Below, one piece after another: positions 43,705 to 55,374 of a DNA stretch of 64,000 nt. Numbering within the stretch: the first letter of the stretch is position 1; every line of letters starts with the position of its first letter. The notes under the pieces were generated by a model, which worked only from the letters and a program-made list of their open reading frames with translations, was not told where the DNA came from and searched no databases. The position numbers were made by a program, and so were the translations under genes. Origin of the DNA: Podospora pseudoanserina (taxonomy: Eukaryota > Ascomycota > Sordariomycetes > Sordariales > Podosporaceae); contig NC_085920.1 of the NCBI RefSeq assembly GCF_035222485.1, forward strand, positions 5,642,001 to 5,706,000. Direction: 5' to 3'.

Positions 43705-46700
43705 ATGGGTAAGTCTCTCGTTAGATTACATTAAGGGAGTGCAATCATGCTAATCCCTTCGCGTTTCATTTCGTCCAGACGGTCACCACTATGCGTCCAA
43801 TCTCCCGCTCGGGATGGGTGTCCAGACAAGTGATGTCGGGCTAGGCTTTGGTCATCTTTCGGTCCATGGTGGACCTATCGGTATGGACGCTGTGGGTGAC
43901 CCAATGGACCTCGACATGGACTTCGATGAAATGTCGTGGGCCATTGACTTCAACTCACCCATCAATCATATCGACCCCCAGCAGCTCCACTCGTTCGAAG
44001 TGAACCCGAATTATCATCCACCGAACGGGCTTCCCTATGACTACCTCTTTGCCGAAGACGAAGGTTACTTTCCTCCCTTTAACCCGCCCTTGCCCAACAT
44101 CAACCACAGGCCTCCTGAAGATGGGTCACACGACCTTGCCAGGGAGCGTCTTCGCAAGCAACTGTCCCTGCTGTCAAAGGGATGGTGCGGAGACGAGATT
44201 CGATTCAAGAATGTCGACCCGGCCAAGGCTGTCATCTTGCATACACTGGCTATTGAGCTGGGGTTGGAGTACAACCACAACGTCCGTAGTCAAGAAGTAC
44301 TGATTTCACGCTTCGAACCCACCCAACTTCCATCCGGGCCGCGGCCTTCGTCTGGGCGTTTATCCACTTCACCCCCCCGCGCTTCTGTGGAGCTAAACGC
44401 CGTCAGCTGCCTTCCTGGCGAATCTTCATTTTCACTATCTCACTTTCAGTCGCCTCAGCCCCCACACTTTGATGTAAGGGCAGCTGTTGCACCTATCCAA
44501 GAAGCACCATTACAGCAACCACAGCCCGACTCCATAGTTGCCAAACCTCACCAAGCGCTATCACGTCATCCGAGCCGCAGCGAGCGTATCACTGACTCGA
44601 TCAGCAAGCATGTCTCGACCCTCAAGGCTTCCGTTGCCAAGGGTGGGAGACGTGGACCGCTCACAGAGAACGGCCGACGGGGTATGAGAGAGTTGGAGAC
44701 AGTGGGTGGCGCTTGTTGGAGATGCAAAGTCCTGCGTCGCAAGTGTGACCCTGGCACCCCATGTCGGTGTTGCCTGCAATTGGAAAGCGTTGCCATGCCC
44801 AACCTGGGGGAAGACGCACCATTGTGGCCTTTGATAGGATGTCGCCGTGGACCTCTTGGCGATTCCCTTCCTACGCAGCTTCTTTGTCCCCTTCAGAGCC
44901 TGGAATGTCATCTAGCTTCAAGCAACAGCAGCCGCCGTTGCCGTTCAGTAGATCTTGCTGAAAGATGCCTACTATCAGCCGAAAGTCAGCGGTTGGCAGA
45001 TATGAAAGCCGTCTTTGAAGGGGCATCGGACAAGCTGTCAATCTGTGATTTTGGGCTGAAAGCCTCCTTTTATGCATTCATTGATGCAGGTCGTTACCGT
45101 GACAGGGACTCTCTACACCAACAGAATACGCCCTGTGATGGGAACCCTGTGACCTATGCCGAGCTAATTGCCATCATTGCCTGGGAGCTGTCCGAGAACA
45201 ACGCTCTGCTGGGGTCGTTGCTCGAAATCAAGTCTTGGGAGAACTTCATGGGGATGCTGGAGACAGCCTGCATCTACGAGTCCGAGGTTGGCCAGGTAGG
45301 TTGATTGACGTCTAAATGAGACATATCAGAGCTAACAGGGTTGTACAGACGTCGGTAGTCTTCCTCTCCATGGTGTGTTTGAGACACTGTCTGGAAGGAC
45401 TTCGACTCCACTCAGCACAGCTCTTGGTCCCCACGGCTCATGACGACTGCAGCAGTGGTGACTGCCAGGTCGACTGCATTCGCAATCTCTACCGTCAGGT
45501 TACGGCGTACGTCGATGAGCTTTCTGCTGTCATGTTTAACAAGGAGAACATGAGAGACCGAAGGTGGTGGCTGTCAACCTTCTACAGCCTATGCATTCAA
45601 AGCTATGTCCGTCATGCATTAATTGCTATTGAGAAGCAGTTACGATTCAAGCCAACGGATGACGTGCCGGCCGAAGATCTATCGACTACACAGTATCTGC
45701 ATTTAGCAGCGTTATTGTTCACGGCTGCCTCGGCGAAGTATGACCCACTCATTGGTGGACGCCTTCAATATGCGTTGACAGATAACTCGGTCATTCCTGA
45801 GACTTCAGTCCCCGAACTTGCCCATTCATCTGCCCGTGTGGCTTTCGAGGTGGATCAGTGGGCCAGTAATGGAATCCGGACTTCATATCAATTTCTGAGA
45901 AAGCTGTTGCAGATCGGCAGTCTTGACTTTGTCGAACAACAAGTCAAATGCCAAGGCCAGCATCTGGAGGTATCTGGCCACAAGAAGACTCCGTCTGTTG
46001 GATCGGCGTCTCTGCATTCCATGCCGTCCCCCATCTCACCAAATGACAGCGCTTTCACAACATCGACACGATCCTCTCGCATCTACTTACAAAGGAACTC
46101 CATCGATAGCAGATTTTCAGCACAGCCTTCTACCATCTTCTCGTCCAATCTTAGCTCCGACAGTCTGGCTCAGACGTTATCGACGGCACACACAAGCTTA
46201 TATGAGCCTTCCATCCTGACCAATCCGCGATATTCAGCTGTAATTGGTGAGGTTGATCTGGATATGGTTGTCAGTGAAGGGGAGGGACTCGAGCCAGAAG
46301 AGATTTTGAAGTTCGTGTGCGAATGTTGCCCACGAGGGCCACGCCACTTCCGAACATACGAGGAGTTATCGTGAGTATCTCAGCTTTGCATGTGACAAGC
46401 CAACTTCTAACCGCGCACCAGTGCACATGAAGCCGAAAAGCCCCATCTATGCACCAACGCGCAGTGCAAGAAACGCTTCAAGTCACCCACCGAAGCCGAA
46501 AGACACATCAATGCCATCCATCTAAAGTCTGAATCATGGTCCTGCAAAGCTCTCACGCATCCGCTGCTAGCCTTTCATATGGAAATATTCCCTAATGGGG
46601 CGGTGTGGGATGTGTGCGGGTTCTGTGGCGGTGGCTTTGCTCGAAAGACCTCGGCGATAAAAGACGAAACGTTACCATCTACAGGGGAAACTTCAATGAA

Positions 46701-46920
46701 GGCAGATGCAGAAAGTATTGAGAGAGACGAAGCAGAACTCATCTCCCACATGGAAAGAGTTCACAAGTTTGGGGAGTGCGATCGGGAGAAGCATTTCTAC
46801 AGGGCTGATAATTTCAGACAGCATTTGAGGAATACACATATTGCGAAGCCAGGGAAGTGGTTGAAGGTTTTGGAGGGGGTGTGCAAGATTGGAAAGGATG
46901 GGCCACAAGGGGCGGTATAG
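43705..46920 (+). CDS. Large fungal regulator with Zn2Cys6-like cluster and C-terminal C2H2-like fingers
   Basis: Likely nuclear DNA-binding protein. Exons 43705-43708, 43779-45295, 45349-46370 and 46422-46920 join in frame to 1013 aa. The start codon lies in a 4-nt first exon (ATGG) spliced to AC-GGT-CAC, giving MDGHHYASNLPLGMGV. ATG 43814 would be the start if that mini-exon is not used. Residues near 295-350 hold a zinc cluster: ACWRCKVLRRKCDPGTPCRCC, then a later GCRRGPLGD Cys, as in a known fungal class. The middle is helical without a named domain. The C-terminus has Cys/His sets: CECCPRGPRHFRTYEELSAH, HLCTNAQCKKRFKSPTEAER (H..H), VCGFCGGGF..H, and HFYRADNFRQHLRNTH. Combination of both modules is typical of some sordariomycete regulators. 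Confidence 0.85.
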
Positions 46921-47411
46921 GCGATGGTTTGGAGTTTTTTAGGTGATACCTGGAGTGTGGTCATCCTCTCGGTTTGATTATACCATTTTGCGAGTCATTT
47001 CTTTTCATGATGATGAGACTTAAAGTCAGGGTTTGGGGTATAGGTGGGATCTCTTAGAGACATAGCGGCGTTTTTATGCTTGAATGTAGGGATGGATGGG
47101 ATGGGATGGCTCAGGCTGCCCTGGGAATTTAATCTTTGCTCTGGTCTTCACACCTTTTCATCACTCTATAGTAAGTGGAAGAAAGAGGAACCGGTCTTAT
47201 TACACTTGGCTTCAGAACTCCGTTGGCTGAGTACTTATGATCAGTAGCAACTGGCCCATCTGAAACACAACTCGAGCGGTTTCTGCCCTTCATTGACACA
47301 CACAGGGAAACAATACTTTTTCACGGACCATAGAAAAGTCGTCAAGCTTCACTTTCCACGTTAATTCTACATCTCCCCCGCCAAAGGCATCATCCAACTC
47401 AGACTCTAGGT
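46921..47411. other. Intergenic
   Basis: 3' side of the zinc-finger gene. Nothing recognised. Confidence 0.5.
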
Positions 47412-48310
47412 ATGGAATGCTACCTCGGGGATCTCCGCTGGCGAGATACCTATGAGATCGTTCACTTGGACGAGTATGTCTGAGACTTCCGGATTCACTG
47501 GCAGTGGCTGGGAGGTTGTGTTACCAATGCATTTCGTGCGTTGTGGTTGGCGGCGGTCAAAGACAGGGCCGGACTTGACAGGAGGACACCGAGACACAGT
47601 CTCTTATCAGAGCATCGTTGACATCCCACAGCAACTCGCAGCATTTTTGTTTAGTAATATCATAGGCGATGTCATGAGCAGAGACCAAAGCTTGTATATG
47701 TAGCAGTGAGCTTTGTCTACAATTGCTTCGTTTTCGACTACAAACTTGGCCAAGGATGGAAGGTATACCACCAAGCACAAAGCTGTCGAATATCCCTGTG
47801 GCAGATCCGAACAGTGGCATACCTACAAATCTTGTCAACCCGCCCATCTCCTTCTCACTGCTGCACAGGTGGTTGGCATCATATTATGCGTCACCTCTTT
47901 GACGTTTCTTCTTGCTCGGATCATGGTGGTGCATCGGTCAAAACGCCAGTTCGGTCTCGGTGATGGCAAGCACCTTGTCTACCAACCAACCGACCTTCAT
48001 CCCCAGTACAGTGATTGACCCCGACAATGCGAAGTATCCGTCACCATCGCCCGGATATTCACCGCAGTATACACGGGCGTCTGCTCCTCTCGTATGCTCC
48101 CCTCGCTACCCTTTCCCATCCTTCAAACGCCCCAGGAGCTAATCGATCGACCCCCTCAACCAAGTAAGCGAAGGCGTAATGCGACACGCCTGGGACACAC
48201 CCCTAACCAACTTCGGACCAGTCTACCTCAAAGTTAGTTTTGGGAATTTCTCGATTGAGGAGGGGAGCGTGGTGGCGCCGGGTGGGAGGGATCGGTTGTG
48301 TGGGGGTTGA
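47412..48310 (+). pseudogene. Probable decayed gene, family unknown
   Basis: Protein-like stretches follow one another on plus but in changing frames. First comes MECYLGDLRWRDTYEIVHLD, then a TGA, then FRIHWQWLGGCVTNAFRALW in the same frame. Further on is PAHLLLTAAQVVGIILCVTS, which continues as a membrane helix, and last DPLNQVSEGVMRHAWDTPL followed by FGPVYLKVSFGNFSIEEG. Each looks like coding sequence, but several stops and frame changes separate them. Some breaks could be introns that I failed to place. The family is not recognised; one membrane helix is clear. Confidence 0.3.
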
Positions 48311-48949
48311 TGCTGAGTCTGGTTCTCATCTTCAAGGGTGCAATAAGATTGATCATGGGGGTGGGGGAGATTTGTATGGAGGGGAAGGGATACAACAGAG
48401 CGTAGTTGTTGAGGTGAGCTGTATTAGGGTCGGTGGTGGTAATGGGAAGATTGGGGGTAGGGTTGAGCGGGAATATTGATAGATACGGTGTCTCCCTCTC
48501 GATGACAAAGGACCTTGGAAACGATGTTATGGAAGCATGCCAACTTTAGACAATGGAATACAGACGGTAAATACGGTAGCGAGAGGCTTGAGGGGTTGAA
48601 GGCTGTCAGTGGGAAGCATGATCCTGAGTGTATGTTTCAGAGAGGCGTGTCGAGCGGGTTCAAGCTCGTTTGATGATTTGGATGCAGAGGAAATCAGAGC
48701 GATTGGATAGTCAAATTAACACAGCCCCTATGTTTCCAGTTTACAAGATAGTTTAACAACCAGCCGAAGGTCACGCATAGCCAACAATTCCTCAATGGGA
48801 CATATTTAGAAGTGAATATATACAGCCAAAGTAATTCCCAACCAAACCCCCTTTATGCAACCCCGTCTTTATGCAAGTATTGTCACTCAATGCCTCCCCT
48901 TCTCTATTCTTTGGTATCTCTCTCACATCATCGCCATCTCACCGCAGAC
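48311..48949. other. Intergenic
   Basis: GT-rich non-coding sequence and 3' side of the AA9 gene. No gene seen. Confidence 0.5.
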
Positions 48950-49883
48950 TTAGACGCATTGGTGGTAATAAGCGTTCTGGGTGTTGCAGGTAGAGCCAGC
49001 AGCGCAAGTGGTGCAGCCAGTCCACCCGTTACCACCGCACTGTCCCCACTTGGCAACGGCGCAGCCAGCGGGCTGGGTGGCGACGGGAGCACGGGTAGAG
49101 GTGACGAGAGTGGTGGTGGGCTGGGGCTGGGGCTCAACGGGGGAGCTGCCACCGCCGTTGGAGCCGCAAGAGAAGACGGATGGGCCGGGGACGGTGTAGG
49201 AGTTGAAGTTGCTGTAGATGTTGGCGGTGTAGCCGGGGTCGGTGGCCTTGAAGGCACCGGGGATAGCAACACCGGATGGGTTCACGCTGCCGCCACCAGT
49301 GACCTTGATCTGGGCGCAGGAGATGTAAAACTGGGGAGTACCGGCGGGGTATGGGTTGTGGATACCGAGGGACTGGATGCGGAGAAGGTACTCTCCGTCG
49401 GTGATGCAGCTGGGAAGCTGAGCAGTGTAGGAACCAGCGAGAGTCCACTGGCCGCCGGGGAAGGTCGGGCCCCAGTCCTTGATCTTGAACCAGGTGCCGC
49501 TGCCGTCGTAGCTGGAAGCTGAGCCTGGGGCCTTGCTGAGGTAAACGGAGACAGGACCCTGGTGGTAGACTATGGGGTGTTAGACTAAGCATGAATGGTT
49601 TGGCTGATTAGGATGACATACCAGGAGTGTCCAAGTGGAAGGTGAAAGAGTCACCAGCACGGACGGTCACGGTCTGAGTGTTGGCACCGCTGGCACCACC
49701 CTCGTTACACCTGAGGTCGTTGGAGCTGAGGTCGGTCACAGGGCTATTATAGTTGGTATTTTGACGGATGTACTGGAACACGCCGTGCTTGGTGCTGCCG
49801 GTCGAGAGCTGCTGGAAGATGTAGTGGGCCGAAACCTCGCTGACAGCCAGCGAAAGGGCGGCAACGCTCAAGAGTCCCTTCAT
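48950..49883 (-). CDS. Secreted AA9 lytic polysaccharide monooxygenase with CBM1
   Basis: Copper enzyme that oxidatively cuts cellulose outside the cell. Exons 49883-49622 and 49569-48950 join in frame to 293 aa. Signal peptide 1-19 ends VSA, so His20 becomes the N-terminal His of the copper brace (HYIFQQL). The second brace residue is His90 in DTPVYHQGPV, formed across the intron. [11 protein letters not shown] supplies the axial Tyr. A Ser/Pro/Thr-rich linker follows. The C-terminal CBM1 begins [19 protein letters not shown] and ends YYHQCV, with aromatic residues and Cys in place for cellulose binding. All parts look functional. Expression on plant material is expected from the family; no promoter motif is claimed. 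Confidence 0.96.
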
Positions 49884-51679
49884 GGTGATGGTTGAGGATG
49901 GTGTTTGGACGAAACTGGTTTGGTGGTTTCTTTGGCCAACTTGACACAGCTTGAAGAGAAAAGAGAGCCCGAGAACCACGCCTGGAGACAGCCTCCTCTT
50001 ATGTCCGCCAGCCCACAGCCCAAACCGGGCAGGTGGCAGCGGCAGTAGAGTGATACGTCAGTCCTTGGTGGTCTTGTCCTTCGTGGAGGTTCCATTTCCG
50101 GCACCTGAAGTGGGATTCCTGTTCCATGTGTCCATCGCCAAATCCAGCGGCCCGGGAACCGAAGGTCACTTGAGCTGGCCCATTTGATATTGGCTTGTCC
50201 ATCAACCCAGGCAAGGCGCGGATAGTGGCGTCCGGCTTCTCAAAGAGGTGTTATCCCCAAATTAGTTGGGCCAATAGGGTGTATTGGTTGCATTTAACCA
50301 TTGCAATGTCACTGTAGTTATGCACCCCACAACAGCGAACCCGGAATCTGTGAACCGATTGTCAGGGGGCTCTGTCATGCGACATGGATTCGGGACGATC
50401 AGCCGCCGAGAGATTTTTGACTGTTTTGCAAAAGAGGCCCGATTGCCATGCCGCCGTCTGGACCGTCGTTTCATTCTGGATCGAGCTGTCCAAGATTGTT
50501 TGTTTTCATAGTGACGGGATGCGGTATTGCGGTCTCGAGTGCCGACGTGGACCAGGGAAACATCGACCCGAGTAGGGTTACGTCACTGGCGAGGCTAGGC
50601 GAGGAGGGCAATATATTCCAGTCTCATGGCGTGGATATGCGCGCATAGTGCTCAGCGCCAGGATTGTTCGAGAAACGTGAAGTTAATATCGTGCCGCCCA
50701 TTGAAGAATGCACTTGAGACACGAGAAAGATTGGAGGGTCCAACGTCAAAGCCAGGAAGAAGGATGCGAGGGAGTCAGAAAGACAAGAGCAAGAGTGTTG
50801 GGAGACAAGGGTACAAACGGTCGTGTGGTGGAGCTCTTGGCATCGCGTTGGTTACACTCGTAGTCCGAAGCGCATCAATCACAGTGAAGGAGCGTAAGCT
50901 TTTTGATGCCAATAGGCGAATGGTCCCCAGTGTATTTTGGAACGGTTGGGATTTGCGTTGAAGTGTGGGATCTCCTTGTGACTTGCACGAGGGAGGTTGG
51001 CTTTGATTGGTGAAAAAGCCCTCGGCATGCCAAAATGGGAAACTCAAATTGAGAAGTGGGACGGATGAGTCCACTTATTCTTGCGCCTCAGACCACACGT
51101 CAACGCTATTTCGAGCCAGCCCGGTTGTGAAAGTTAATCATGAGATGTAGTGAAAGACATAGCATATTCGGAATTAAAAGCGTCTTGCCTCTGTTGTCTT
51201 GACCTCAGAGTGAAATGCAACCAAAATATCAAAAGTAATCACTGTTTGGAACTTGTTCGATACCATGGGCTGGGAAATAAACTTCACATACTGACAAACA
51301 CACATGTTGTTCGCCACCATTGCCACAAAGTCATGAGGCTGAAGGAAAGTATCACAGCGTGGGTGTCAAGGCTTCAGACGCAAAACTTTTCTCTGAGGTT
51401 AACCTGATTTCCCCCCTAAAAAAAGCCATGTCCAAGATAGAGCCACCCAACATGTCGACAATTTTCCTTGCCTACAATCATCCTCCTGATTCAACATCAA
51501 ATCATCGTCCCGTCATGTGGCCCAGCCACTCGGGTACAGAGCAGAAGGAAGCCTCAGAAGTAGTTGTTGATTTGTGAGCATTCATCCGAACTCACCAACT
51601 TCAGAAAAGAGCAACCCAAATCCTCTGCCTTGGTGGACCTGGTGACCAAAGCCTTGAGAGCAACTCGATGGGCGAGTGA
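49884..51679. other. 1.8 kb intergenic region
   Basis: Upstream of the AA9 gene and of the next plus-strand gene. Only short frames with no likeness to proteins; no repeat noticed. Confidence 0.5.
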
Positions 51680-52849
51680 ATGGGAAACACAGAATATATC
51701 CTCAAACAAGGCCTTACCTCTGGACTCTTCCTTATACATTCTCAGATTCAGTCCTCGCTGCTACAGATCATGATGGCACAATCAACTTCGGTACAACCGC
51801 CGGGTCGAAACCTCATGAACAAAGCATACGAGCTTTACGAAAAGCTCGAAGAGTCCAACGCCATACCCGAAGCCTGCGCCAGCATCACCAATTCCGCGCG
51901 GGACCTTTGCAATTTAGCGACAAACACCACTCGATCACCTTCAAAACCCGCTCCTGGCCGTGCCGAGATAACCAACTGGCTCCAAAGTCTAGCCAACTGG
52001 GAAGAAGAGGCTGACGACATCCCGAACCTAGACTCAATGGCGACCTCCCCCAGAGGAACAACCCCTGACAGCCAAAGATTTGTCTCTAGATACCAAGCTG
52101 TCCGTGTCCTCCTCCTCTCCTGGAAAAACGACCACCCCCAAGCCATCAACCGCACAAAGATAATGCGCAACCTCGAGGACCTCTTCCGCGACACCTACAA
52201 CTTCGTTGTCTACTCCTACGAATTCCAGCAACCCACCAACCCAGCCGAAACCATCGACAGGGCCTTCTTCAGCTGGCTCATGACCAACAACTTCCTCCTC
52301 AACATCAACCCAAAAAACCACAAAGAACTCGTGATCATCATATACGATGGAGTCACTGGCAAAGATACCTCCAACAACCTCCGTCTCTACAACTCCCAGA
52401 ACCCAACCCGAAACTCCCTCCTCTGGGACCCCAATCTCCAAACCCGCTTCGTCCAAGCCCCCTTCGATACCCTCCAAATCTTTAATGCAACTTATCAACC
52501 TCCCAACCAACCCGTTCGCAACTCAAGCGGAACCAACCTAGTCCTCGCCGCCAGCGACAAGGATATTTTCAAAAGCAACAACTGGCAGCTTCTCTTCCTC
52601 GAGGCTTTGTATACAGCCCTTCTCCCCACCAACGGCCCACTTTCTCTCGGCGCTATTCTCGAACGTATCAAAGTGGCTTATCAGGAGAAAAACCTGAAAG
52701 AATTGCGCATGCCCAATATTGTTAGGCTTCCCTCCGATGGTGACGATACCGAATTAAACATCGCCCCGTTGGAGGGGGCAGATAAAGATGGGTGGGTGGT
52801 GCTGTCGCATCATGACTATTGGTCTCAGAGGCAGGGCGGTGGGAGGTGA
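51680..52849 (+). CDS. Hypothetical protein, possible inactive caspase-like fold
   Basis: Single exon. The outer ATG gives 389 aa; ATG 51773 has a better context (A at -3, G at +4) and gives 358 aa. No confident family. The order of elements resembles fungal caspase-like proteins. RYQAVRVLLLSWKNDH comes early, then ELVIIIYDGVTGK where active proteins have a YYGGHG-like strand with the catalytic His. DTLQIFNATYQPP stands where a DCC-type catalytic Cys would be. NLVLAASDKD, then LFLEALYTALLP and a helical end fit the last part of such folds. Both catalytic residues would be missing, so at most a pseudoenzyme. The fold call is inference. Confidence 0.7.
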   Translation: MGNTEYILKQGLTSGLFLIHSQIQSSLLQIMMAQSTSVQPPGRNLMNKAYELYEKLEESNAIPEACASITNSARDLCNLATNTTRSPSKPAPGRAEITNWLQSLANWEEEADDIPNLDSMATSPRGTTPDSQRFVSRYQAVRVLLLSWKNDHPQAINRTKIMRNLEDLFRDTYNFVVYSYEFQQPTNPAETIDRAFFSWLMTNNFLLNINPKNHKELVIIIYDGVTGKDTSNNLRLYNSQNPTRNSLLWDPNLQTRFVQAPFDTLQIFNATYQPPNQPVRNSSGTNLVLAASDKDIFKSNNWQLLFLEALYTALLPTNGPLSLGAILERIKVAYQEKNLKELRMPNIVRLPSDGDDTELNIAPLEGADKDGWVVLSHHDYWSQRQGGGR

Positions 52850-52938
52850 AAGAGATTTGGTAGTCTATTGTAAGGTTGTGCAAGAATGTTAAAGAACCGT
52901 GTAATTAGGTGATAATAAATGATACCCCCGGTTTAGCC

Positions 52939-54009
52939 TCAAGCATATCGATTCGACACCCCCGGCAACTCAGCAGACACCTGCGGGCCGTAATGTGCCA
53001 GTTCCGCTGACCCAGGTGTCGCTGCTCCATGATGTGCCTGATCCCAATCACGTCCACTTCGCAGTTCCGTCGCGTTCTGGTATTGTTGCTGCTGCTGCTG
53101 CTGCTTGTGCCATTCCTGAAGATACGGAGAGGGTTGCTGCTGTGACGGATCGAGAAAAGGTGCCACCGGCTCGACCAAAGCCCTCTTGGTCTTGTGGAGT
53201 TTCCACATCAGCCATGCAATAACTGAGACCATTACGACAACACTAGCTGCGCCCACGCCAATACCGACCTGCGCTGCTACGGGAAGCCCGCCTCCTGATG
53301 ATGAGGACGAAGGTGCTGGGTCTTGGCCTGAGGCCCCTGTTGAGCCATCTCTCGTTGAGCCACCCGGCGAGCCGTTGTCGCCCGATCCAGTCTCCTTTGG
53401 GCCACTGGCGTTTGTCGCCGTGGTCGGACTAGGTTCGAAGGACGGCGTTGAGGGTTTAGTTGTCGTCGAAGTGGAACTCGAACTCGAAACCTGAGCCAAA
53501 GGCGTGTAAACCCCGTTGCTGGAATCCCAGAGAGCCAACGTGACCGGCCTCGGCGGCATAACCTCGAATCGCCCTATCCCATCATCGCAGCACCTCCCCG
53601 TCTCTGTCTTCTCGCAACAAAACGACGTGTCTTTGTCTGTGACATTGGAGCATGATATCAGGTTTGCTCCCCCGCCGCCGACATCTATTCCTTCGGTGTT
53701 AGCCCTTACCCGTCCAAAATAACACACCAGGATGAACGAACTCATGCAAAAAGAGGCGCACTCTGGCGAATTCCAGTTTCGATCAGTGCATGTCCCCCTG
53801 ATAATCTTCCCATCCGGAGCCTGGCACATCTTGTTCGACAGACAGGCCCGCCCATACGACCCCCCTTTAAAACAGCACATGCTGTCCTCTGCTTCGGGGT
53901 GACATGGCGTGTCGGTCGTGGCCTCAACACCGTTGGGGTAGTAGCACTTTTTGGCGGCCCACGATAACTGCACAAGGCCCATGCAGGCGACTGCCATGTG
54001 TAACCTCAT
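52939..54009 (-). CDS. Cys-rich secreted-type, single-pass membrane protein
   Basis: Cell-surface protein of a common fungal type. ATG 54009 starts a signal peptide (MRLHMAVACMGLVQLSWA); the open frame reaches back to 54222 but that part is not signal-like. The ectodomain has many Cys (KKCYYPNGVEATTDTPC, DSMCCFKGGS, CTDRNWNSPECASFC, SFCCEKTETGRCC). A Ser/Thr/Pro-rich stalk follows, then one membrane helix (VGIGVGAASVVVMVSVIAWL) and a basic stop. The cytoplasmic tail has a polyGln run coded by CAG repeats. A 57 nt intron with branch GCTAAC and acceptor ATAG after FCM is likely (donor GTTCGT); without it the frame also stays open. Function unknown; sensor or wall-linked role is inferred from layout. 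Confidence 0.8.
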   Translation of the reverse strand: MRLHMAVACMGLVQLSWAAKKCYYPNGVEATTDTPCHPEAEDSMCCFKGGSYGRACLSNKMCQAPDGKIIRGTCTDRNWNSPECASFCMSSFILVCYFGRVRANTEGIDVGGGGANLISCSNVTDKDTSFCCEKTETGRCCDDGIGRFEVMPPRPVTLALWDSSNGVYTPLAQVSSSSSTSTTTKPSTPSFEPSPTTATNASGPKETGSGDNGSPGGSTRDGSTGASGQDPAPSSSSSGGGLPVAAQVGIGVGAASVVVMVSVIAWLMWKLHKTKRALVEPVAPFLDPSQQQPSPYLQEWHKQQQQQQQYQNATELRSGRDWDQAHHGAATPGSAELAHYGPQVSAELPGVSNRYA

Positions 54010-55374
54010 GTTGGAGTTGCTGAAAGATGCTGGGGAGATTGGTGAGAAAAGTGCAAGGAGGTGCAACAAGAGACAGGGCCATATTCTTAAGAGAAAGCAC
54101 TGATGCTGCTCCATGGCTGATGATGGTTTCATCCTTGTTCGCTTGCACGCCGCTATGTAGCACCGCGTGGGAGCGGCGCAGCAAGGGGCCAGGGGCCCAG
54201 AATGTTCCTGGCCTGCAGACACAGCAATAGTATTGGTCTAATGAAGAGCTGTTGGCTCGTCGTCGGTCTGCGCGCGTAGTAGCGCGAGATTGTTATGCCC
54301 AAATAAGACATTCGCCAAGGCCCTTGAGAGACCGGCGGCCCCCAAGAAACCAAGCGAAAGGTCGTGTCACGCTGCCAGATTTGCCGGGACATTGGGGTTG
54401 GTCTGACAGGCAGCATTGATGAAGGCGAAGAGGAGACACAGGGCTGAAGCAAGTTAATGCCTTGTTAGGGTTTGTCGAACGTCGACGGCAGCGACTTGAC
54501 AATGCACCAGTGAAGCAGCAGGAAGGACTGCTAGCTGCCTGTGTCACTTTCTCAACCCTGGACAGGGCAGCCTTTGAAGATGGAAGATAAGTTGCTCCGC
54601 ATCACCTGTCTCGGACTCGATCTCAGTCGTCAGGACCTTGCAGAGTCGGTGTAATCCGAGTTGGGCTTGGCGGCATAATTGGAGCAGACACCCGCGCGTC
54701 TAATACTCGGAGTCTCGATGGCGAGATGACTGCAGGTACAAAGAGCCGCACAATCCGAGCAATGTATCAATAAGGCAGACAGGGTCTGGTGAATCCGAGT
54801 TGGAGATTTGCAAGAATGTACCGTTGCACAAAGAGGCAGCCATCCAGCCCTATGAAAAGGGGCAGAAAAGTGAATTTGCCGCCCAGTTCTTCCTGAGACA
54901 GATTGTTCTGACATCAGAAACAAGCAATTTTCGATCGCAGCTTGGGTCTGTTGTGGGTGAAAATAAAGAAAAGTCGGCCGTGTGGTTAGGCCATGGCCCA
55001 CCTGGCATTGCGGGGAAAACTGCCATTTAGTAAGCGCACCGAACAGTCGGAACGCACAATCTCAAGTGGCAGGCAACCAATGATCTTTTCGTCTTCAATC
55101 TGACACGGAAGACCCATCAGCCGGCCCCGTGGACCCCAAGATATTATCTTGCAGAGTCCCAAAGGAGTCACACAGATCTTTGTGTCACCTAAGGTACTGT
55201 ATGCCAAGGTGATAGCTGCGGTTGGGAACTTGTGCAAGATGCCAAGCATCCCAAGTCCCACCCAAACCATGAGGCCACCTCAGCTAGGCAACCAAGTCAA
55301 ACTTGACGACATCTCTTCCCCTCTTTGAACTGTTCCGATAGTTTGTTTCTTTCACACCTTTGTATTCAACAATT
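54010..55374. other. Divergent intergenic region
   Basis: Spacer between the membrane protein (-) and the next gene (+). No frame with family likeness; CT-rich leader near 55310-55370 before the next start. Confidence 0.5.

Noticed and set aside
48812-49522. 236-codon Gly/Ala/Val-rich plus-strand frame over the AA9 gene
   Set aside because: Antisense of the AA9 linker and CBM1; low-complexity translation only.
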